DNA of 64,000 nucleotides from Salvia splendens (lineage: Eukaryota; Streptophyta; Magnoliopsida; Lamiales; Lamiaceae): NCBI RefSeq assembly GCF_004379255.2, contig NC_056039.1:23697883-23761882 (forward strand), in the 5' to 3' direction. The notes beneath the pieces are model-generated. The model had not been told where the DNA came from, searched no databases, and worked only from the letters and a program-made list of their open reading frames with translations. Shown here one piece after another: positions 1-13,312 of this stretch. Position numbers and translations under genes: made by a program. The first letter of the stretch is position 1; each line of letters begins with the position of its first letter.

Positions 1-1389
1 TTTTTACAAATAAATGAATACAAGAAATTCATAATAGCCCATATATATTTGATGGGCTTGCGAATTTATGAAACCATTCTAGGTTGTTTCTCTTTTATAG
101 ATACATCATTGAATATTTTTTGTTTAACTTTCAATGTGGGACAAAATATGTTGAAGTTTCTTTTATAACTACATGTTTAGATCATTCATTCATCTTTTTT
201 CCAATGTGGGATACAAAATTTTCTTTAGTTTTCTACTTTTCTTTTTTTTTTACTACATTTTATTATTCACTAACTTTATCTTTATTTTTGATATGATTCT
301 TTTTCTAAGACAAATTTATAGATAATAATAGCATCAACTAGAATAGTTTAATTAAATTTGAATGTTGCATGTTGCTAATAATTTGTATATTTATAGAATG
401 TGGACGTGTTCAAATAATTGGATTTAAATGTAAGTATGTTGCTAATTTTTCTCAATATATTGAATAAATGTGAAAAAAAACAACAATTAATATAATTGGT
501 ATAATAATGATAAAAATAGATAACTAAAGAATTATTTGTTTAGTGGTATAATATAGTTTATATATTAGTAGTAAACTAATAGTATGATTTTGTATAATAG
601 TTGTTATTCTAATAGATGTAGTATAATTTATATATATAAAATTATTATTTGTGAATATATTCTTGATAGATAACAATAAACACTTATTGAGTAATATGAT
701 TTGTATACAGATAAATAATTATTCATATTATAGTTATCGCTAGATTAATACAATTTGTATAATAATTATTCTCTTAATGTGTATAATGGTATTTATTAGT
801 TAACATACACATAAACTTATACACAAACAAATCGACAATGATAAAGAATTAAAGAATAATCATTTATGTAATTATATTTGTTGTTAAGTTATAATAATAG
901 AAGATAGTCAAGATATAAACTAATATAAACAAAGATGATGGAGATGTATCATGTAGTTATAAATAAGGAGTTTTATCACACATTGAAAGAAAGAGCAACA
1001 CATCCAAGAACATGTAGATATAAAAGGGAATCATCTAATACACTCTCTCTTCAACCCAAAGGCTCAAGTCCAACATTAAGTGTAAATTGTAACTTATAAG
1101 TTGTGACTTGTGACTTGTGACTTGTAGTCTCGTTGAAATAAACACTAAAACGAGAAGAAAAAAGAGATTTACGAACCGCCGAACCGGCCCGGAACCAGCG
1201 GTTTTGAACCGCCACCGGAACCGCCGGGGACCTTGGTGGGCAGGGTTCAGGTTCAAGGATATCTTGAACCGTGAACCGCTGGTTTCAAACCGGAATCGGT
1301 GGTTTTCCAACCCTGTGCATGCTTAATTCGGGCTGACCCGATTGAGTTGTCGGGTTAGGCGGGCTGGCCTGGTCGGGTTATGGGCATAA
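1..1389. other. AT-rich noncoding DNA with a GC-rich repeat fragment
   Basis: No gene is seen. Positions 1 to about 1160 are strongly AT-rich with no coding signal. From about 1170 to 1320 the base composition changes abruptly to repeated GAACCG/CGGTTC words, followed by GGGTT/CGGGC words to about 1380; similar CCCGA/CGGGTT words return at 3425-3560. These look like degenerate transposon sequence. The last bases before 1390 belong to an LTR remnant that resumes after the Harbinger element at 3256. Confidence 0.5.
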
Positions 1390-3255
1390 GGCCATCCACA
1401 TCCATGTCTCAATACCGTCTCTTAACCGTCTCATCCCTTCACTATTCATGGGCCCCACTGCACTTTTTACCCCATCTCTTAGCCCATCCACGAAAATTAC
1501 AACATCCGAAAATACGAAAAATACATAATTGAAATGCTAATATTAGAATTTATTGAAATCTGCAGAATCATGGAAAGTGATGTGGTGATCATCTAACGAT
1601 TGCCAAATTTTGCCCGCATATGCTTCATTAGATCCTCCTGGAGTTGGGCGTGGGCTATAGAATCACGTGTCCTTTCCTGAACACACAGCCGCTCTTGCAA
1701 AGAAGGATGCACTCCACTGCGAGGAGGACTACTTGCGGAAGAGCTTCCCGGGGTTTCAGGGTCGAACCAATTTCTCGCCTCAGGTCCTTCGTTGGCGACA
1801 ATCATGTTGTGCAAGATTATGCACATATACATGACGTCGACCATATTCTCCATAAACCACGTACGAGTCGGAGATTTGATAATGTGGAATCGAGCTTGTA
1901 GCCCGAACACTCTCTCCACATCCTTGCAAGCAGTCTCTTGCTTCTGCGCAAAAAGTGTCTGTTTGTCGTCTGTTGGCCTGTTGAACGTCTTCACGAAGGT
2001 TGGCCACTTCGGATAGAAGCCATCGGCAAGATAGTACCCCATTTTAAACTGGCGGTTGTTAGCGGTGAAGTTGATGGCCGACGCTTTACCATTCAAAACT
2101 TCGGTGAAGAGGTCAGATTGGTTGAGCACATTGATGTCGTTGTTCGATCCGGGGCCCCGAAAAACGCATGCCAAAACCATAGCCGGTAGTCAGCAACGGC
2201 CTCAAGTATAACGGTGGGGTGGGTGCCTTTGTGGCCGCTCGTGTATGATCCCCTCAACGCCACAGGGCAATTCTTCCATTGCCAATGCATGCAATCGATA
2301 CTGCCAAGCATCCCGGGGAATCCGTGCACTTGTTCGTGAAGTCGGAGCAGAAACTGACAATCTGTGGTGCTTGGCTTCCAGAGAAATTTGTCGGTGAAGG
2401 CTTCCTGGATGCCATTGCAGAAGTTCACCAAACACAATCTCCCAGTGCTTTCCCCAATGTTCAGGTACTCGTCGAACAAGTCCGCCGTTTTTCCTGCAGC
2501 AAGCTGACGGATTGCTGCAGTACATTTCTGGAGCGTCGTTAGACTGGGACAGCCAGTAGCGTCGAACCCTTCTTGGAAGTACTCTTTCCGGGCCGCCAAT
2601 GTATTTGCGATATGCATAAATAGCTCCCGCCGCATGCAGAAATGGCGACGGAAGTAGGTATCTCCCCATACCGGGTTCTCACAAAAGTAATCTCGTACCA
2701 ACCTTGCGGCGACTTCCTCCCAGTCATGATGGATGTATTTCCGAGGTGGCTTTTGACACGCCGCGGCTTCCTCCTACTCCCTAAGTCGATCTTCTTCTAG
2801 CCATTCTTCCATCATTCAACGCATTTGCTTAAATGGATCCATGAATGGATTAAATTTGGGAGAAGAATTGGAGAAGAAAGAGAGATGATATGATAGTGAT
2901 GAGAAGAAAAAAAAGAGAGATAGTGTGTTTGTGTGGAAAAAAAAGAAAAAAATAAAATATTACCATTTGAAACGGTAATATTAACGTTAAAAATTTTTAA
3001 ATTTTCTTTTCAGAAAATCATTTTTAAAAAAAAATATTTATTGCTTCAGCATGACGACGCAGACTCGCGTGCCGGCGAGTTGGCGTCACGCCGCGCGCCA
3101 GCGCTCGCCACGTGGCGCTAGCACTGGCGAGACAGCCCGCCACCCCCTTCCTCCGGGCTAAGCGACAAGATGGAGCCTTCACATCGGCCTCTCGATGCGG
3201 TCTCGTCTCGCCAGGACGAGATCGAGCCCGCATCGAAACGCCGATGCGGATGCTC
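1390..3255 (-). mobile_element. PIF/Harbinger DNA transposon (transposase-only, decayed)
   Basis: The element is 1,866 bp with imperfect terminal inverted repeats: GGCCATCCACATCC at the left, and the reverse complement of the right end reads GAGCATCCGCATCG. It is flanked by the 3-bp duplication TAA (1387-1389 and 3256-3258), as expected for PIF/Harbinger. The flanks join to an LTR sequence whose relative at about 6950 has a single TAA at the same place, which confirms the ends. It carries only the transposase ORF. I find no Myb-like ORF1, so it is either a deletion derivative or dependent on a partner. Confidence 0.85.
1593..2842 (-). pseudogene. HARBI1-like DDE transposase, broken by two stops and a frameshift
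   Basis: This encodes a PIF/Harbinger DDE-4 type nuclease, known to cut and join transposon ends. Reading from the ATG at 2842, the frame begins MDPFKQMR and meets a TGA, then a TAG about 14 codons later, and then runs open through the conserved N-terminal block into the catalytic domain. The first acidic residue lies in SIDCMHW. A single-base loss in a GC run near 2155, inside the FFGAPGSNND block, shifts the frame. The second D (YYLADGFYPKW) and the E (CKDVERVFG) are in the second frame, ending at 1593. All three catalytic positions survive, but no full protein can be made. The C-terminus is Ser/Pro-rich. Confidence 0.88.
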
Positions 3256-3410
3256 TAACTTTCTCTACAAAGCTCTGATTGAGGCGTGCAATATACCCAC
3301 GTGAAGCTCTTTCGAAAAATAAGAGAATGATATGCATTATGGGCTTATCGGACTTCAAAATCCCGAGAAACATTGACTCGAACAAGGCTGCTGCACATTC
3401 ACACATTTAA
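3256..3410 (-). repeat. LTR remnant hosting the Harbinger insertion
   Basis: This stretch (key words: CTCTGATTGAGGCGTG, CACGTGAAGCTCTTTCGAA, GGCTGCTGCAC) matches the gypsy LTR sequence at about 6955-7095 and 8640-8785 at lower identity. The bases left of the Harbinger element complete the same match, so the transposon split an older solo-LTR fragment. Confidence 0.65.
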
Positions 3411-3577
3411 ATAAAAATTAAAAATATGCATTGGCCCGAATAACCCGATGGGTAAGCCCGAAACCCTAAGGGTTAGGGTCGAACTTCTATAACCCGAGTA
3501 GCCCGTGCCCGAATGGTCCAATAACTCGAACGGGTTGGCCCGAACCCAAACGGACAGGCCCGATTGACATCCCTACT
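3411..3577. repeat. CCCGA/CGGGTT-rich degenerate repeat
   Basis: GC-rich short words (CCCGAATAACCCGA, GGGTTGGCCCGAACCC) resemble those at 1320-1380. Probably the debris of a MITE-like or hAT-like element. No ends or target duplication could be fixed. Confidence 0.35.
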
Positions 3578-5575
3578 TTTGGGGGAGGACTTTTCCGCGA
3601 CGTTATAGGAAGTTGGAATGGTGGGTTTGTTACCAATATTGTAGTTTGTTCCATTTTGACTGCAGAAATTTGTTGTATGTATTATGGGTTACATCTAGCT
3701 AAGACTTTGGGCTTTCGAAATTTGGCGGTAGAGCGTGATAGTGCTGTTAGAGTTTCTATGATTATGGGACCCCTCAAGGTATCTATCTGTTGTCCGACAA
3801 TTGTACATAGGTTGCAGGAGTTATTGAAGGATTTTGATTCAGTGATAGTACAACATGTGCATAGAGCAGGGAACTTTGCTGCTGACTTTATATCTCATTA
3901 TGCTTATAGCCTTCATAGTGGGAGATGCTGTTGGGGTTTGGTGCCCCTTGCACAGAGGAAGACTTGTACATAACAAATAAATCAGATAAGGATCTATTTG
4001 ACCGATTATGCGATTAATCAATTCACATGTTAAACAGATAATTGCATGCTAGAACGCAAATAATTCATGATTAAAGAAAGTAAATCCTAAACATGAATTC
4101 TAAGATTTGGAGTTACCGATTTGATTCTCCAAAGAATCGTCGATTGCTTGCGCCTTCTCCACGATTATCTTCAATACTAGACCATGGATCTTCTGACTGG
4201 TTCCCGAACTGTATCTCGATATCAGGATGGGCTGATCTTATCAAAATACTAGGACTCGACTAATGAAGACAGAAATTCTTCACGGAGGAGAGCTGAAGAA
4301 ATTTCCATCCCCTACTGTGTATAGGAGAGGGGCGAAATTTTCATCTAATTAATTGTATTAATTATGTCTCTTTTATTCTCCTATTTATAATAGTTACATA
4401 TTGGGCACAGTTAGGAATCTATGGAAGGTTTTGAATATGACCTCCCCCAATTAGTTTTTCACTAATTAAATTGAACCCACAATTTAATACAAGCTTATAT
4501 TAGAATATTACGAGCAACCATTACAGAAGTAATATTGCTGTGCCTATCCAAATCCGAAATTATAAGTAATCTGGGCTTCCTTTTGTTTAAATGATTATTT
4601 TTCGCGCTTAAGATAGAAATGTCCATTAATTAATTAATGTCTGCTATGGACTTAGTTAATTAACATGTTATTAATTACAAGAGTGGACTTAGCAAGAAAC
4701 AGTTATTTATTATTCATGGAATAAGTAAATTCCAACTGGCCAGTTTCTGAATAATAAAAACTTGTTCGAGCTTCTCTTAGGGACATTATCAAACCAAACT
4801 CACCAAGCGTGCGATTCAAAATAATAGCAATCCTAGCATCGCTAGATATTAATTACCACTAACCAATATATCAGGATTATTGGGTTGCGAAAAACCCGCA
4901 CCATTTGATAAGTCAAAGTAGTGAATAATCAATAACGTATGCTCAATACTAACGTATGTTGATTAAGAAATAGTTGTTTATCAAGATCTAGTCTTCCAGT
5001 AGATAGCATGAAGACATGTCTTGTTGTTAGATCCGTTCAGTGCTATACCAAACCAATGTCATCTTATTTCAGTAAGATTTAGAAATATTGGACTGACATT
5101 GCAACCTTTCACAATAGGTAGTCTAAGCCTATCTGGATTGTGAAATTATTCTTTTTCTTTTGCAAAGCATTGAATAGAACCGACCGTGTTACCTTAAAGT
5201 GGACGACGCCCACAACCGGTCTACTAAGCAAAAGACTTAGATTTTGTTTACTTCTTATGCATTTACATGTTCGTAAAACATCTTATAAGTGCATAAGCAA
5301 GCACAATGTAATAATGATGGTGATTCTATTCGTGCGTAACTGCTCGAATAATATCGAATCTGGTTAAAAGTGGATTGTAGAGTTTTTCGTATACAAGCAA
5401 GATTCTATTCGTGCTAATTCGTGCTCGGAACATGTTTTTCAGTATACCAAACCTAACAGATGCATGTGTAGGAAACAGTCCCAATGAAGGTCTGTAGTTG
5501 GTTGTTGCATGATAGAATTTGTGTTTCTTATATTCGTTAATTTTGTTTTGATATCAAGCTTTGCCCGCGTTAATT
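3578..5575 (+). pseudogene. Plant RNase H-like (RVT_3) domain fragment, split by a solo LTR
   Basis: The frame from 3578 reads FGGGLFRDVIGSW and continues through TAEICCMYYGLHLAK, LAVERDSAVRV and VQHVHRAGNFAADFISHYAYSL. This is the pattern of the RNase H fold at the end of plant non-LTR retroelements and their many derived fragments (GG..R, AE, D and the late NxxAD motif). The frame is cut at 3928 by the solo LTR. Beyond the 5-bp duplication, a shifted frame at about 5490-5540 still reads SWLLHDRICVSYIR, a typical C-terminal block, followed by a stop. There is no reverse transcriptase upstream, so this is a captured or truncated fragment. It is not functional as it stands. Confidence 0.75.
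3929..5458. mobile_element. Solo LTR, 1.53 kb (probable Copia-type)
   Basis: It starts TGTTGGGG and ends CCTAACA, so the ends are short inverted repeats with TG...CA termini. It is flanked by a perfect 5-bp duplication GATGC (3924-3928 and 5459-5463). No coding sequence, primer site or second LTR is seen, which fits recombination between two LTRs. The length and the TGTTGGG start are usual for long Copia LTRs (inference). Orientation was not determined. Confidence 0.82.
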
Positions 5576-5786
5576 ATAGAAAAAAAAACTTTATCCTTTC
5601 TAATATTTTACTCTCTTCATCTCTCTTACTTTATCTCTTCTCCTATTTTACTCTCTCTACTTTAACCTTTAACACAATAATTTCTTAAATCTTGTGCCCA
5701 AAAGAAATGCTCCAACTACTTTGGAAAGGAAAGCATATGTTCTGACTATGTTTTTACTTTGCGAAATGTATCATATTTTGATTATT

Positions 5787-8700
5787 CTCCCTCCGTCCCA
5801 AGGAAGATTACCCTTCTTTTGAGCGGCACAGAATTTTATGCAGGTTTATTTTGTGTGTTAAATGGAAAGAGTAAAGTAAGCCTAAAACTTGATTGCATTA
5901 TTTATTAGCACTAAAAAACCTGCAAGCATACATGGTAGATCTAGTATAGCTAAAGGTAAGTACCAGGATATCGAACACAAGGAATAAGATTGCAACTGGC
6001 TATCATATACTAAACGTCATATACTATTTAGAGACACAGAGTTTTGGGTTTGACTGATTAAACTAGAGAAAAATATAAACAAAAAAAGAAAGTATAAAAA
6101 TAAAATAATATAAAACAGGCTAAAGAATGTAGAGTTTTAGGATCCAACAACTACTATCTAGTGATGATTAATATCACAGAACCTTTACCTTTATGTGTCT
6201 CTAGTATTATTAGGAAAGTCGCGATTCTAGGATAAGCCTTCTCTCGAGTGCACCTACCCAATAGATTAGACTCTAACTATCAAAGTCTCCTTCCAATACA
6301 TTATATTCTAACTCCTTAAGTTCCTAAGACTCAAGCCCTCACAAAGGATCCCCTCTCTCGAGTGCAGATAAATCTATGTGTTGTACTCGTTTCTTTTACC
6401 ACGTAAAACTAGCCATCTCTCGATTAATCTAGTTAAACGGACATAGTTCTAAAGTTGGTCAAACAAAAGAACAATAAAAGCACAAGAAAAAGCAAAACAA
6501 TCATAAGAACAAGCAAAACAATCACAAGAGTTAGGAAAATGTTCAATTCAACAAATCAAAACACGTTCATAGTAGTCTTCAGCAAAAAATCTACAAATGA
6601 TGTTTAACTACTCATAGACAAGTAGTAAAAACAATAAAAGTACGAGACATAAATGAAATTGATAAATCTACAGTCTTCTCCTGCCTGGATCTGCAGAGCT
6701 CCGCTCCAATGGAAGGTGGAGGAATTTAAGTGTGGAAGATGGGATGGAAAGATGTGTAGAGAGGGGAAGGATTGGAGGCTCCGATTATGAATTAGGTTTG
6801 GGTATTTATAGGTGAAGAAATGTTTATTTTTAATATTTTTCGTACCCTACAAGAAATGGGAGAGATTTGGGCAACAATTTATTTTATTCCTCGAGTTTCC
6901 GCCTAAATTTCGGTCAGCTTTGACTGCACTGCGCAATGTTCGTGGAATGGTCATAACTTTCTCCTCAGAACTCCGATTGAGACGTTCAACGTATCCACGC
7001 GAAGCTCTTTCGAAGAGGAAGATAATGGTATGTATTAATCACTGATTGGACACAAAAACTGCTGGGAAACTTGGCTTGAACTGAGGCTGCTGCACCTTGT
7101 CCTTTTTGCACATTTTTCTGTCTTTTTCTATCATTTATCAACAAATACGTCAAAAATACCAAATGTATAATATATGCAATTTCATAACATAATTTTCATG
7201 ATTGACATTTAAAACAAGTCAAATCTAGTCCTTAAAAACATGCAAAATCCGTGTTTATCAACTCCCCCAAACTTAATTATTTGTTTTTCCCCAAACAAAA
7301 TAAGAGAAAAACAAATAAAGAAACACGGACGTTAAGAACTAACTAGACTGCATAGTTACCTCAAAAATTAAAATTAAAATAAAAATAAAGAGTTTGACAA
7401 GAGTACAAATCAAATCAATCAAAGCTTATTAGTGCACTTTCATTACTAGCTCGTTGATCACATTGAAATACATGCACTCACAAGTGTTTAGAAGTGTGTT
7501 TGTCGCTCTCTCTCAAAGTGTACATGTAAAAAATATATTCTTTGCGATCATGCAACATGCAAAGTTTACCATAAGTTTGCTCAAAGTCTAATCCATCATC
7601 TACTTTATGTGATTAAAATCAAATATCCGAAAGGTCTTTATTTTAGGTTATAATGTAGGCTCTTTGGTAAGGTGAAGAAATATGACTAAAAAGTGACTAG
7701 ACCCAAATATAGCAAAAGTGATCAATTTCTACTACATCAAACATAGCACCCCACCAACAATTCGAATCTCAGTAAATTCTAGACTTTGTCTAAATTTCTT
7801 CTCACTTTCCAAATTCATTTGAATTTTTTCCTTTTATTTTCTTTTCAATTTTTTTCTTTTGTACATCCTTTTTTTCACATCAATGTATCTAATATAAACC
7901 ACAGAAGTCTATGCAACTTTCACATTTAAACACACTACTTTCGTTCTACCTTATCTCTCCATCTCTTTTCACAAAATATAAACAAAAATTCCCCAAGAGT
8001 GTATGAATATTCCCCCTTTTATTTAGCTTCCAAAGAAAAAGGCTTTCAAGGCTCAAAGTGGCTAGCTAGGGAAAAATATTTTGAATAAGGTCAATAATTT
8101 GGATATATAAAGTAGCTAAGAAGAATGACCTAACGTCCTCTTTTATCATTTAAACACTATGTAGACTTAGGCAGATTAGGAGCGAGTTCTAGAAACAAGT
8201 ATATGAATGCAGATAAATCACACAAGAAATAAATTTATGGCTCAAGTCTCACAAGGTATAAACATGATTCAAGACAAACAAGCAATTCATTATTTATGAA
8301 CATTTTCACTAAACCTTCAAATCAATGCATCAAGTCAACTCAACCAACACATAAACAAACTTTTCATCATAGGCAACTGGGTGTGATGTCCCTAAACATG
8401 AGTGTTTCTAAGTTTTCTATTTTATGCTCATGACAAGATTAACCTCGAGTTTATTAAAAAACAAACAAACAAACAAACAAAATTTTGGGTATTTATAGGT
8501 GAAGAAAGGTTTATTTTTAATATTTTTCGTGTCCTACAAGAAATGAGAGAGATTTGGGCAATAATTTATTTTTATTTCTTGAATTTCCGTCCAAATTTCC
8601 GTCAGCTTTGACTATACTGCGCAATGTTCGTGGAATGGTCATAACTTTCTCCTCAGAACTTCGATTGAGACGGTCAAGGTATCCACGCGAAGCTTTTTTG

Positions 8701-9060
8701 AAGAGGAAGAAAATGGTATGCATTAATCACTGATTGGACACTAAAAATACCGGGAAACTTAGCTTGAACTGAAGCTGCTGCACCTTGCCATTTTTGCACT
8801 TTTTTCTGTCTTTTTCTATAATTTATCAACAAACACGTCAAAAATACCAAATGTATAATATATGCAATTTCAAATCATAATTTGCATGATTGACATTTAA
8901 AACAAGTCAAATCTAGTTATTAAAAACATGTAAAATCCGTGTTTGTCTAGAGGGAATAAAATAGAGATAAAAATATTTTTATTTTTAGTAATGAATCATA
9001 TTGATTGAAACAAACCGAAAAAAGAAATTGAGTCATTTTCAGTAGGACTAAGGGAGTAAT
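5787..9060. mobile_element. Stowaway-like MITE, split by a gypsy remnant
   Basis: The left part (5787 to about 5880) begins CTCCCTCCGTCCCAAGGAAG, and the right part (8949-9060) ends AGGACTAAGGGAGTAAT. Joined, they match the intact copy at 9467-9664. The 3.1 kb between them is a truncated LTR retrotransposon. I could not find a clean target duplication for that insertion. Confidence 0.6.
5890..8948 (-). mobile_element. Truncated Ty3/gypsy-type element, noncoding
   Basis: The element lies in reverse orientation. A complete LTR runs 5890-7260 (starts TGATTGC, ends TTTATCA on this strand). Next comes a polypurine-like tract read on this strand as ACTCCCCCAAACTTAATTA (7261 on), about 1.2 kb of noncoding internal DNA, and a truncated second LTR (about 8484-8948) matching 6795-7260. 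LTR and 3'-internal words match the family at 35147, 37772 and 40047. No gag or pol codons are recognisable, so the coding region has been lost by deletion. The short ORFs at 6812, 8402 and 8517 are within LTR sequence. Confidence 0.7.
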
Positions 9061-9164
9061 AGTCACTCCGCCTATGAAATATCCACTTTGTTTTTTTTCC
9101 TATTTTCGATGAATGAAACCTACTTTTCACTAACCCATTTCAATTATATTTTGTTATAAGACTA

Positions 9165-9330
9165 ATACTTCTTCCGTCCTAAGGTAGTTGATTCATTTTT
9201 TTTGCCAAAAACTTTATTATGTCTTCATTTCTTTTACTTTATTCTCTTCATTTTAACTTTAACATATCAATTTTTTAAATCTCGTGGCAAATAAAAAATG
9301 TACAACTACATTGGGACAGAGGAAGTACAT
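9165..9330. repeat. MITE-like repeat with CTTCCGTCC / GGACAGAGGAAG ends
   Basis: The ends TACTTCTTCCGTCCTAAGG and GGGACAGAGGAAGTA form an inverted repeat in the style of the Stowaway-like elements elsewhere in the window. The interior is AT-rich. Confidence 0.5.
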
Positions 9331-9466
9331 AAATGTGGAATTCATATTTTATTAACTTTTTTTATTCACTTTTCTTCATATTTTTAAAACCCGTATCGTA
9401 TCAAATGCTGACAACATTTTGCGGACGAAAGAGATAATTTATATTTTCAGCACCATGAAGCTAATA

Positions 9467-9664
9467 CTCCCTCCGTCCCAAGGAAGATGACCCCTTCCTT
9501 GGGCGGCACGAGATGTTATGCATTTTTATTTTGTGTATTAAATGGAGAGAGTAAAGTAAGAAAGAGAATAAAGTAGAGATAAAATATTTCCATTTTAAAT
9601 AATAAGTCGTCTTGGTTGAAACAAATTAAAAAGGAAAATGAATCATTTTTAGTGGGACGAAGAA
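9467..9664. mobile_element. Stowaway-like MITE, apparently intact
   Basis: Begins CTCCCTCCGTCCCAAGG and ends near AGTGGGACGAAGAAT, flanked by TA. It is about 200 bp with no coding capacity. It is the intact counterpart of the split copy at 5787/8949, located a few hundred bases upstream of actin gene 1. Confidence 0.6.
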
Positions 9665-9924
9665 TATTATTATCATACCATATTTAATGTGCAAAATTAT
9701 CCCTATTAAAGTTGAAGACAGATGGGAATGAGCTAAAAGTGAAGGGCATATCCGTCCACACGGTACAGTTGCAGTAAAAGCAGCCAGCTACATCCTCCAT
9801 CGGTCTGACGGTGTCGTGGGCACCACAACCCACCGATTGAAATCATCACAATCCAACGGCTCTGATCTTCACAATCATGAATTTGGTGTTTAAAACACGA
9901 GGGCGGGCACTTGACACACACTAT

Positions 9925-10784
9925 CGTCAAGAGAGAGAGAGAGAGAGAGAGATAACAGAGCAGCAAAAGAGCAACACGCATTTTCCTCTACTTCAACGCT
10001 TCAAAGGTACTCCTATATCTCAAAGATTCGATTTTTGATCCATGTTTTGCCGAAAGATTCGATTTTTATTTCGTTTGAGATGAAAAGGTTGAATTTTGTT
10101 TGGATTTGATCTATGCAGCAAGTTTCCTTTTTAGTTTGGGTCTTGTCGTAAGGTGAAGATCTGGCAATTTAAGCTTCCCATTGATTTTGATACATGGATC
10201 TGCAAATTGCTTATTTCAATTATGCTTGTATTAGTAGTCGATCGATGTTTCTTGATTTGCTAAGTATGGATTAACCAAGTTCACTTCTTATCATCTGGTT
10301 CAAGATTTGTGTACTTGTGTTTTCAATTTAATTAGATCTTAATCGGACCAATATGATTTGGGGCTTGTTTATTCTACTGGTGTTTACTAATATACAGATC
10401 ACTTTTTGGTTGATCATATCCACTACATATATCGAGGAGCCATTTGCCTGTTGAAAACTGCTAAAAACTGATTTTATTAGATTTGTGGTAATATTTGGTA
10501 GCTTAGTCCAAATGATGTTGCATCATCTGAGATCCAATTTTTCATCTATTCCTAAGTATGATCTTGCATTATCTGGATTCGATCTTGATCACATCCGAAT
10601 ATCTTTTATGAGGTTCCCTTGATCGTATTTTAGTGCAAGACTTTGTTATTAGAGTTTGGATTCAGTGTTAATTACTTTTCAATTTCTCGTATGTTTAAAG
10701 TGAAATTATGCTCTTGAATTTGGGCTTTTGGTATTCATATGTATGGCTATGTTGATGATCTTGTGATTCTTTTCTTGTCTTCAG
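9925..10784 (+). promoter_or_regulatory. Actin 1 leader exon with GA microsatellite, and leader intron
   Basis: An untranslated exon with a (GA)n run at about 9931-9952 ends at 10006 (CTTCAAAG|GTACTCC). A 778-nt intron (10007-10784, ending TCTTCAG) interrupts the 5' UTR 13 nt before the start codon. A long leader intron just upstream of the ATG is characteristic of plant actin genes, where it is known to boost expression. The transcription start was not located. Confidence 0.75.
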
Positions 10785-10797
10785 ATAACAATAAGCG

Positions 10798-12229
<1,432 letters not shown>

Positions 12230-12616
12230 ACCAAAAGTCGCCGTCCTCGTAAGATTGTTGATGCTTTGCTATTTTTTCCCTTATTCCTTTTCCTTTCATC
12301 TGAGTCTTTACTATTATTAAGATTTGAAAAATTTACTAAAATCATTTTGAAAATTTCCCTCTTCCAATATTACTTTGTAGAAGAGTTGTGTATTATGGTT
12401 TGAGTTGGCAGATGTTTCATAGTATTTATTTATCATGTGTTTGTTGATTAGTAGCAAATCTACTGCTGTAATTTTTATAAGTTTGTAATGCCATACCGAA
12501 ACTTTGGATTTTTGATTTCACAATTTTACTTTCCTACTTGGAAAATTATCGTGTCACCTCATTTTTTAGTTATAGTTGTTGAATACTCCACTATATATCA
12601 CAAGTCAAGGTTAACC
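12230..12616 (+). other. Actin 1 3' UTR and flank
   Basis: AT-rich DNA downstream of the stop codon. It is closely matched, in inverted orientation, by about 44111-44499 downstream of actin 2, and the match resumes after the gypsy insertion at 20101-20220. No separate gene is seen. Confidence 0.7.
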
Positions 12617-12621
12617 ATAAC

Positions 12622-13236
12622 TGATGGGGTACGGACTAAACAAGCCCAACAGCAATGACGGCCCATCAGCCCGAAACCCAAGGAAGAGTATGAGTTCGGC
12701 ATGACCAAAGAGTTCGGATGAGTTCGGCATTACCAAAGAGTTCGGCCTCAGCCTACAGCTCGGTAAAAGCCAACCAATCAAGCTCTGCTCTCAGGTCGGC
12801 ATCAAGCTCTACTCTCAGATCGGCAACCAAAGCAGTTCGGTCTCAGTATTCGACCGAACAAGGAGTTAGTGGACCCATGCAGGATTTCCACAACTTCCAA
12901 CACACCCACTACCACGTGGCGTCAACTCAGGCCACGATCTTAGGCCATGACCTACACGACATCCACGACCTAGAGTGATGATGTAAGCCACGATCTTAGT
13001 TCAATGTATAAATAGAACTTAGATCTGGTAGAAAAGGGTTAGAATCTCTCTAGAGAAATAATCATATAGCAAGTCTGTGTTGTAAGCTGTATTTCGCAGA
13101 TCAAGCAATACAAACCTGCCCCCATTTCTCCCCGTGGACGTAGATTTACCTCAGTAAATCGAACCACGTAAAATTCTCTGTGTCGTAATTTATTTTTACG
13201 AGCATTCATCATCATCAAAAATTCGCCGATTCATCA
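12622..13236 (+). repeat. 5' LTR of the 12.6-kb gypsy element
   Basis: Starts TGATGGGGTACGG and ends GATTCATCA. It contains a TATA-like ATGTATAAATAG at about 13003 in a promoter-like position. It is nearly identical to 19481-20095. The 86-codon ORF inside it is present in both LTRs and is not supported as a gene. Confidence 0.93.
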
Positions 13237-13237
13237 C

Positions 13238-13255
13238 TGGCGCCGTCTGTGGGAA
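13238..13255 (+). other. Primer-binding site
   Basis: TGGCGCCGTCTGTGGGAA begins two bases after the LTR. The first bases, TGGCGCC, complement a tRNA 3' end ...GGCGCCA. The same string follows the second LTR at 61909. I do not assign the tRNA. Confidence 0.7.
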
Positions 13256-13312
13256 ACAGAGAACAAAATTTGTGATAAAGCGAATTTTTGATCCATTTTT
13301 TCCACCCAAAAA

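Noticed and set aside
5140..5367. 75-codon ORF at the end of the solo LTR
   Set aside because: Noncoding LTR sequence; no protein family.
12718..12978. 86-codon ORF in the gypsy LTR (also at 19577)
   Set aside because: Lies wholly inside the LTR, is duplicated only because the LTR is, and the related LTR at 61312 does not keep it.
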